64,000 nt of DNA from Lachancea thermotolerans CBS 6340 (Eukaryota; Ascomycota; Saccharomycetes; Saccharomycetales; Saccharomycetaceae), in NCBI RefSeq assembly GCF_000142805.1, contig NC_013077.1, forward strand, positions 124,001-188,000, read 5' to 3'. The notes under the pieces were generated by a model. It ran no database searches, was not told the DNA's origin, and worked only from the letters and a program-made list of their open reading frames with translations. The position numbers and the translations under genes are program-made. This document shows, in pieces, positions 58,225-64,000 of the stretch (the first letter of the stretch is position 1; the number at the start of each line of letters is the position of its first letter).

Positions 58225-60768
58225 TTATAAATGGACTTCTAAGTTAATTAACACACTGTATGTTTCCCGGGGCATTTTGTATTGAATCATGCCAGCGTAT
58301 ATCATACAGCTTTTGGCTAATCTCCTTAGAGCTCTTATTTGCTGGTCCTTTGATGCAGAATGATATTCACTCTGGTTCAACTGCGCAACAATGTTAGACA
58401 CGCAGGTCATGGTAATGATCAGCAAGTTTGGAATGTTCTTGGCAATTTCAGGACTCAAACTTGAAAACTCTTGAGCCTTGCGCCTGGAGGAAACTTCATC
58501 AATAAACGGTATAACGTCAATATCTTCAACTTTAGAAAGGGCTTCCTGCCAGTTTTGCGAGTAGAATGATCTTCTAATATCAACCACCTTTAACAAGAGC
58601 AGACATGTCTCTTTGTTCTTCGAAGAGACTTTGCGAGAAATTTCCATGTTATTGACATAGACATTGATAAGTTTCTTCGCAATAAGAACTGGACTAGTCT
58701 CGTTGTTATCATCTAAATTCAGTAATGGTTGGTTGAGATCCGTGTTGCTGAGTAAGTCACTCAAAAGCTTGTTGACGATACGAATAACAATGTCATATTC
58801 GTCAGCAAGCTGGTAGAGCAGTAAGCTATCAAAAACCCTGCCATCTTCATCAGCCCTCCGCGCTGCTTGTTCTGTGATCCTGTGTAAGAAGTCTTGCTCG
58901 TCGCTTAAAAACAGAAGAGAATGCCTTTCTTCAATAACACCAGGGATCCTTGATCCATCTCTGTTAACCTTTCCCAGCAGAATGGTGAATTCTTTAGTTT
59001 CTAAAACGAGTTCTCGTAACGATTCATGACAAACTTCTATCTGATCTTTGTTCCCGTTAAGCGCTATCAAAATGAGGTATTCAACAGCGATTCTAGGGTC
59101 AGAAAACTTGAATGACTTCGTGTAATTACCAAGTAGCTTTGCAAAATTGATCTCAAATCTGCCATCTTCTTCTGAAAGGAGATTTGAATCATGTTCAGAT
59201 TTATAGTGTGATATGTTTAACTTCTTGTGATAGGCTAAAGCTATCGCAAGGTGCACAGCATCAATTTCATTGATCGAAGTTGCGTGTTGAACTGCCAGCT
59301 CATAAAGACCGCTTAGTAGAAGCACGTGGAGATAGGTGCTGCTGAACCTAGAGATGCCATACGAAGTGACTATTGTTTGAAAATCTTTCAAATCGTATTT
59401 TTCGTAAACTGGGTCATCATCAGAAACATCTTGTTTGATTAGCATAAAATGAAACCACAGCCAATCCTCAATACTAAGGGTTATCGACGATATATTCTTT
59501 CTGGTTAAATCACATCTTCCAACAATCTTATAAACAGCGAGTCTGAATGGATCGCCATCTAAGGCGTTTTTGATGTGCTGGTTATATTCCGTGTGCAATC
59601 TTGAAACAAATTCATTGGGTAACCTCTGATCTTTAGAAGTGGCATAAGCTTTGAAATATGTTAGGAAGGACTGCTCAACTTTTTTGAAACTCAACTTGTT
59701 AGCGATCGCAACTTCAAGAGCTTCCTTGGTCAAGCCAGCTCTCAGAAGGTAGAAAATAAATGCCCAAATAGGCACACCATTAACTATTGTCAAGTTTCCG
59801 TATTTCCACGTGTTGTTTGGGTTTTTGAGTTTGTAGTCAATGAATGACTTCACTTTGTTGACGTTAGTAGGGAGGCCTTCATTTAAGTTCTTCTTGTATA
59901 GGTTATCAACATAGTTTAAGAATTGCTTTTCAAGAAAGGTTCGGGATGACATAACAACGTCAGTTGAATTCTGAGCGTGTTCGATAATACTCCACGCCTC
60001 CGGAAGTTGTCGACCTGCTTGCTCTGCCGAACTGGAAAAGGTTTCGGAGATTTCCTTTGCCAGCGAAAATTCGTATCCGCTCTGCCTGGCATTGTTGAAA
60101 CCATTTATTATCTTGGCGTACCTTTCGAACTTGGTCCTTGTTGCAAAATTCTCATTCACATTTAACCTTGAGTCACCATCCAAAATGCCGCGCCCTGATT
60201 TGCCCCAAGAAGGATAATCTGGATGAGGTAGTGAATCCTTTCCGTAATCGTTGCCCCTTCTCTTCTTTAGTATAATACCGAAGTTTTCCCTTACCTCGTC
60301 TTTTCTTTGTTCCCAGTCGAGGTTGAAAGTCTGATTGACGAAATTGTCAAAATCCTTTGCTGCTGATGTGAGGGACTGTTCAATGGAAGATAAAATGTTC
60401 TCGTCTTTCTTAGTGCGAAGATAGGTGTCAAGGTCCCCGTCAGTCTCCCTATTTGTTACATTATGTTCAATCAACTGTCTCGACTTCAGATTATTCAAAG
60501 ACAGCTCGACGTCCTGAATAGCCAATCCACTGCCTGCTAGGAGGTAATGTGCTCTTGTGTGATCACCCTTTGGTTTGGCCTTCTTTCTCAGGTCGTGTGC
60601 TCTCTTTTTGATTTCATTTACGCTTAATAAAATTGTTCCTAATTCAGAAGATGTAGTTGGCAAGTTCTTCGAAGTCTCAATAAGGTTGCCAAATGTCTTC
60701 GCAGAGCCTTTCAGGACACCCTCGTTATTGGCATAAGTGTCCATCGAAACGGGTTTGTCTGAGTGCAT
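58225..60768 (-). CDS. NIC96: Nic96, nuclear pore scaffold nucleoporin
   Basis: 847 residues from ATG 60768 (S. cerevisiae 839). N-terminal segment about 20-65 is the helix that binds the Nsp1-Nup49-Nup57 coiled coil (SELGTILLSVNEIKKRAHDLRKK); the linker follows, then the alpha-helical ACE1/Nic96 domain (about 190-847, e.g. PIWAFIFYLLRAGLTKEALEVAIAN). A core inner-ring component. Complete. Convergent with YPI1, 53 bp apart, matching YFR002W/YFR003C. Confidence 0.97.
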   Translation of the reverse strand: MHSDKPVSMDTYANNEGVLKGSAKTFGNLIETSKNLPTTSSELGTILLSVNEIKKRAHDLRKKAKPKGDHTRAHYLLAGSGLAIQDVELSLNNLKSRQLIEHNVTNRETDGDLDTYLRTKKDENILSSIEQSLTSAAKDFDNFVNQTFNLDWEQRKDEVRENFGIILKKRRGNDYGKDSLPHPDYPSWGKSGRGILDGDSRLNVNENFATRTKFERYAKIINGFNNARQSGYEFSLAKEISETFSSSAEQAGRQLPEAWSIIEHAQNSTDVVMSSRTFLEKQFLNYVDNLYKKNLNEGLPTNVNKVKSFIDYKLKNPNNTWKYGNLTIVNGVPIWAFIFYLLRAGLTKEALEVAIANKLSFKKVEQSFLTYFKAYATSKDQRLPNEFVSRLHTEYNQHIKNALDGDPFRLAVYKIVGRCDLTRKNISSITLSIEDWLWFHFMLIKQDVSDDDPVYEKYDLKDFQTIVTSYGISRFSSTYLHVLLLSGLYELAVQHATSINEIDAVHLAIALAYHKKLNISHYKSEHDSNLLSEEDGRFEINFAKLLGNYTKSFKFSDPRIAVEYLILIALNGNKDQIEVCHESLRELVLETKEFTILLGKVNRDGSRIPGVIEERHSLLFLSDEQDFLHRITEQAARRADEDGRVFDSLLLYQLADEYDIVIRIVNKLLSDLLSNTDLNQPLLNLDDNNETSPVLIAKKLINVYVNNMEISRKVSSKNKETCLLLLKVVDIRRSFYSQNWQEALSKVEDIDVIPFIDEVSSRRKAQEFSSLSPEIAKNIPNLLIITMTCVSNIVAQLNQSEYHSASKDQQIRALRRLAKSCMIYAGMIQYKMPRETYSVLINLEVHL

Positions 60769-61372
60769 TGCTATTCTCTTTTAGAGTATAGCCATGAATT
60801 GGCACTATTGATGGCCAAAATTTTTTTCTCTATTATATTATAGGATTAGTGTCAAGGAAAACATCGCCAAAGCGAATGCTCGAATATAGAAACCAATGAA
60901 CACAACCCTTTATTTAGTATTATACATGTTCCCCATACATATTGAAAGAAGCTAAGCTCCCTTGTTCGCGTCAACACTTAGATCTGCCGAGATCACACTT
61001 TGACATATTAAAAGTGCTAATCAAAGCTTTTGATCATTACTCTTCATCACTGCTATCACCATATAATGGTCCTTGTGAAAAGCGTAGTCTGGTTGCTGCC
61101 CTTCAAAAATCATCAGTGGCCTCTGGTTGATGCTTGTTCTTTTAAAATTATCTCTTAAAGAAGCATCATCCTCAGTCGCGTGAGTAATTGTTGTTCGCGC
61201 CTCCATTCTTGAAAGGCCTATAGGACTCTAAGTTTCAACAGAACAAGGCCTTAGATGGCAAATTACTATACATTTTTTTTGATGAACTGCAAAGAAACTG
61301 ATGAGAAAATAAGTTAGGCTTGGGTTTCGTTCTAGAAACTTGTCTTTAGCCTAAACATTGATAGAAGAGGTT
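60769..61372. other. Intergenic region between NIC96 and LOC1
   Basis: 604 bp holding the NIC96 promoter and LOC1 3' end. A 61-codon frame on the minus strand (61021-61206) has a reasonable start context but resembles nothing I know; an overlapping plus-strand frame of similar size makes chance likely. Confidence 0.4.
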
Positions 61373-62002
61373 TCAAGCAAAAGACACAGTTTTCTTCTTT
61401 GGCCCAACATCATTGGATGCAGCAGCAGGCGCTTTACTCTCATTGTACTGATCTCTTTTATTTTTCCTACGCAGTGTTCTAGCCACAGATGCTTTCTTTT
61501 TTAGCTCGTCTTTCTTGGAGTCTAACTTATCCTTTTTGGCATCTTCTTTCCTCTCTATTTCCTGCCTCTTAAGCTCTCTTATCTCTTCTAGCCTTCTGGC
61601 TTTTTCCAGCTTACTTTCAGTAAGTTGTTCTTGCTTATCTCCAATAGTACTTATTAGCCTGCTGTAAAGAAGCTCATCATGATCGCCAACAAACTTTTTA
61701 CCCTTCTTTCCGCGCTTAAATTTAACGCCAGGGATCACCGCGCGGTTCAAACTTGGAATATTTAGCTCTTTCTCGGAATACGCCTTAACCTTTTTGTTCT
61801 TAGAACCATATAACCTCGCAAGAGCTTGCTCCTTGCTGACCTTCAACTTGCTTGGTTTTCTCGAAGCTGACTTCTCTGTGAGTTTTGGAGCGCTCGATAA
61901 TTGATTTCTCGCTTGAGAGTCTTGAAAAACCTCAGGATTTACCTCTCTTTTCCCATTCTGTTTGTTGGATCTTTTTGCAGTCTTGGTTTGCTTCCCGGCC
62001 AT
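61373..62002 (-). CDS. LOC1: Loc1, ribosome biogenesis and ASH1 mRNA localisation protein
   Basis: 209 residues from ATG 62002 (S. cerevisiae 204). Very basic, with little order predicted; conserved core [12 protein letters not shown]-like (here [32 protein letters not shown]) and a long charged helix about 125-180. A nucleolar RNA-binding protein needed for 60S assembly and for retention of ASH1 mRNA. Its 5' end faces the centromere, as YFR001W faces away from CEN6. Confidence 0.93.
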   Translation of the reverse strand: MAGKQTKTAKRSNKQNGKREVNPEVFQDSQARNQLSSAPKLTEKSASRKPSKLKVSKEQALARLYGSKNKKVKAYSEKELNIPSLNRAVIPGVKFKRGKKGKKFVGDHDELLYSRLISTIGDKQEQLTESKLEKARRLEEIRELKRQEIERKEDAKKDKLDSKKDELKKKASVARTLRRKNKRDQYNESKAPAAASNDVGPKKKTVSFA

Positions 62003-62545
62003 GGCGAAATCTCAAGTAACCGGTGAGTCTGTATGAAGGAACTCCAAGGTCACTAACGAATAAGATGAAGCTTTGTTTTAAAAGTTTTCCACTAAGCTGT
62101 GTCCAAAGCGATGAGGTTACCCTGCCATACGTAAGAGGAAGCGCTGGCACGTATGACTGACTAGTTCAGGAAATAAGCTCCAGACAATAGGATCTCTACT
62201 GTCAAAAAAACAATATACATGGCTGCTAGGTAAACACTTTTCAACACATGCTAACTGGCGCTACACTGTACACTGTCGTTTATGACTTGTTGTGTGATTA
62301 ACTGCGCTCTTAATGATTCCATGTACGCTCTTTCCCTAATTAACTTTCACCCTACAAAAATCCTAAGCTGCAAATATTTAAATATTTTCGGAAGCCACTA
62401 ACACATATTTTTATAGTAGCAAAAGCAAAAATGTTATTACTTTTATAGATAAAGTTTAAATTCAAAAGAGAAAGTAATATATATATATAAAATGCACTCA
62501 GGTCTATCAGGTGACCAGAACTGCTTAATATAAAATCTTTACTAT
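62003..62545. other. Centromere-bearing intergenic region between LOC1 and HAT1
   Basis: 543 bp, AT-rich in the right part. Contains the point centromere described separately (62386-62515) and the LOC1 promoter. A TA run lies at about 62477-62488 inside CDEII. No gene. Confidence 0.85.
62386..62515 (-). other. CEN: Point centromere (CDEI-CDEII-CDEIII)
   Basis: Read on the minus strand: CDEI-like GTCACCTG (62508-62515; consensus RTCACRTG, one mismatch), CDEII of 104 bp (62404-62507) with 83 A/T by hand count (80%), and CDEIII TGTTAGTGGCTTCCGAAA (62386-62403), which keeps TGTT, TG and the essential TTCCGAAA, followed by an A/T-rich tail. The place is decisive: in S. cerevisiae LOC1 is the first gene right of CEN6 and HAT1 the first left of CEN16, in these same orientations. 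CDEIII is the CBF3-binding element, CDEI that of Cbf1. Known from family pattern and synteny; not tested. Confidence 0.9.
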
Positions 62546-63715
62546 TTAGTTTTTTATTTTTTTAGAAGGCTGCGTATTGTCGAGATCTTCATGTCTCTTG
62601 AACCTTAAACTGGCAAGTATAGAATCATACTCTTCTTTGATGGAGAGAAAAGCCGTTTGCAACTTGTCGTTTCTTGTCGGAGTATCTAGATCAGCTAGTA
62701 AGTCGTAATTTTTCTCGTAAAGTCTCTTTTTAACCTGTAATCTAAAATTTGGAGAACATATATGAAGCAATAGCATTTCAATCAGCCTTTGAAACTGCCT
62801 TTTTTCTATTTTGAAAATAGACCGCTGGGCCTCAATCCATTCGTTTTTTATAGGAAGCTCTCGTGGGATTTCGCTGGCAATACCGCTCGCGTAAAGCCTC
62901 TTCAAATCATTCCTATCTCTCAAAGAATCAAAATCCTCGTTGGGATCCTCCACAGTGATTTCGATGACTTTAGTATCTGCAAGCCAGTCATTGATGATAG
63001 CGTTATAAAGTTCAGATCCATGGCCCACTCCTTGGTATGGTGGGAATACAAGAAACTGTGAGATTTTCCCAGTCTGAAATGTTTTATCAGTGCTGTCAAA
63101 ATTCCTTGCTCCCATATACTTCCAGTACTTGTAGGTAGTACTATAACCTACACATTGCTTATTCCCAGTGTTGAATGACATGTAAAGCTCCCAACCTTCG
63201 TCACCTTCGTCAATGTATGAGGCTGATTCGATAAGGAATAAAGTGAATATCTGCATGCGACGATGAAGCTTTTTCACGTTATCATCATGTAGATCGACCT
63301 TGTACACAGCAAAATTATGGCCCTCACGACTATAGCTAGCGACTTTCTTGCTTTCATCTGGCAGAGTAAAACTCTCCCTCTCCTTGTTAAAAGTGTCAAC
63401 CCAAGCTATCTCGTCCTTCACAATTACGTCGCCATCCGGGAGATATTTTAACAACTTATCTTGGACATTATCGTCGGTATCCGCTAGCTTTGCTCCAAAC
63501 TTCACGTTGCAAAAGGGCTTGAAAGTTACTGAATCAAAAGCAAGTAGAATCTGAAGATCTTGATAACCGAAAATTTGTTCTGAATCCCCATATATGGGAT
63601 ATGTAAATGTGGGCGTGAATTGGACAGCTCCTTCTTCATCGACAAAGGAAAGCTTCACAGCAGTGTTCGATGAAACAGTCCAAGCTTCAGGTCTCAGATC
63701 ACTTGCGTCTGCCAT
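62546..63715 (-). CDS. HAT1: Hat1, type B histone acetyltransferase
   Basis: 389 residues from ATG 63715 (MADASDLRPEAWT; S. cerevisiae 374); upstream codons are non-ATG. N-terminal Hat1 domain (about 10-150, FTYPIYGDSEQIFGYQDL), GNAT core with acetyl-CoA loop PPYQGVGHGSELYNA (about 226-240), and the catalytic-region VEDPNEDFDSLRDRND. It acetylates new histone H4 on Lys5/Lys12 with Hat2. Its stop lies 30 bp from CDEI of the centromere, as expected from YPL001W beside CEN16. Confidence 0.96.
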   Translation of the reverse strand: MADASDLRPEAWTVSSNTAVKLSFVDEEGAVQFTPTFTYPIYGDSEQIFGYQDLQILLAFDSVTFKPFCNVKFGAKLADTDDNVQDKLLKYLPDGDVIVKDEIAWVDTFNKERESFTLPDESKKVASYSREGHNFAVYKVDLHDDNVKKLHRRMQIFTLFLIESASYIDEGDEGWELYMSFNTGNKQCVGYSTTYKYWKYMGARNFDSTDKTFQTGKISQFLVFPPYQGVGHGSELYNAIINDWLADTKVIEITVEDPNEDFDSLRDRNDLKRLYASGIASEIPRELPIKNEWIEAQRSIFKIEKRQFQRLIEMLLLHICSPNFRLQVKKRLYEKNYDLLADLDTPTRNDKLQTAFLSIKEEYDSILASLRFKRHEDLDNTQPSKKIKN

Positions 63716-63854
63716 AGCGGGTCCCACCTTTGATCTTTAAATTAATATTATTCACGACTATGCGAAAGTTTTATTTTTTCTACCTAAAACAAATGCACGC
63801 TACTCAAACTTACCTCCACCCTCTCTTGAGCTAAGGGAGGGCCGCCTGGGAAGG

Positions 63855-64000
63855 ATGAAACATGGTTTGGCAGCGTTCAACTCCGATCAACATAATCGTT
63901 ACAGTACTACAGCAAGTATTTTGAGCAAGCAAGACAGAGAGTTAGATGAGCAGCTTAATGTATTTCAACAACGACTGGTCGAGTTTGCCAAGGTTCACAA
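63855..64000 (+). CDS. SNF8: Snf8 (Vps22), ESCRT-II subunit, start only
   Basis: Partial: 48 codons from ATG 63855 to the right edge. MKHGLAAFNSDQHNRY and QLNVFQQRLVEFAKVH match the Snf8 N-terminal helices (yeast LMVFQERLVEFAKKH). Snf8 is a core of ESCRT-II, which sorts cargo into multivesicular bodies and is needed for Rim101 signalling. Divergent from HAT1 by 139 bp, as YPL002C and YPL001W. Identity is good despite the short piece. Confidence 0.88.
   Translation, partial: MKHGLAAFNSDQHNRYSTTASILSKQDRELDEQLNVFQQRLVEFAKVH

Overview
This window is nuclear DNA from a budding yeast of the Saccharomycetaceae that never underwent the whole-genome duplication (WGD), most likely a Lachancea species. 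The evidence is threefold. Every confident protein aligns with a Saccharomyces cerevisiae gene over nearly its full length. Gene order interleaves segments that are duplicated and sorted in S. cerevisiae: MSB3 and MSB4 are one gene flanked by both sets of neighbours, and so are SCO1 and SCO2. The beta-alanine synthase gene (PYD3) is very close to the Lachancea kluyveri enzyme as remembered. Comparisons with S. cerevisiae are from memory, not from a search.

Layout. (A) 1-26.8 kb follows YNL297-YNL286 with YOL112-YOL109 zippered in: MON2 (runs off the left edge), MRX6, RIM21, MSB3/4, GET5, SHR5, PUS4, MID1, tRNA-Ser(GCU), RFC3, a SIT1-like siderophore transporter, PCL1, a pathogen-related-protein-like gene with no S. 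cerevisiae counterpart known to me, ZEO1, CAF40, SEC21, CUS2. Within it 16.4-22.7 kb is a GC-rich island with many CACGTG boxes. (B) 27-52.7 kb follows YBR018-YBR038: tRNA-Gly(UCC), OLA1, SCO1/2, CHS2, PYD3, CHS3, POA1, SNQ2 and a complete GAL cluster (GAL1 divergent from GAL10, then GAL7). (C) 53-64 kb follows YFR006-YFR001, then YPL001-YPL002: tRNA-Phe(GAA), an M24 prolidase-like gene, SAD1, RPN11, YPI1, NIC96, LOC1, a point centromere, HAT1, and the start of SNF8.

Main points. The 542-bp gap between LOC1 and HAT1 carries a recognisable point centromere (CDEIII core, about 104 bp of 80% A+T DNA, and a CDEI-like octamer), exactly where S. cerevisiae CEN6 (next to LOC1) and CEN16 (next to HAT1) predict the ancestral centromere. 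SHR5 contains an unannotated-looking 77-bp intron near its 3' end that restores the conserved C-terminus. The GAL promoters hold five perfect CGG-N11-CCG Gal4 sites, two of them overlapping. Other readable promoter logic: SCB boxes before PCL1, an Aft1-type box before the siderophore transporter, GATAAG boxes before PYD3, a PACE/Rpn4 box before RPN11. Both junctions between synteny blocks coincide with tRNA genes.

How the genes work together: the GAL genes make the Leloir pathway (galactose to UDP-glucose/glucose-1-P); CHS2 and CHS3 make septal and wall chitin; RIM21 (alkaline pH sensing) and MID1 (calcium entry) are surface-stress sensors; the rest are housekeeping genes of traffic, transcription, splicing, proteasome and nuclear pore. 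I saw no intact mobile element, no CRISPR array and no wholly new multi-gene system. The least explained items are the pathogen-related-like gene inside the GC-rich island and a perfect 22-bp palindrome upstream of SNQ2.
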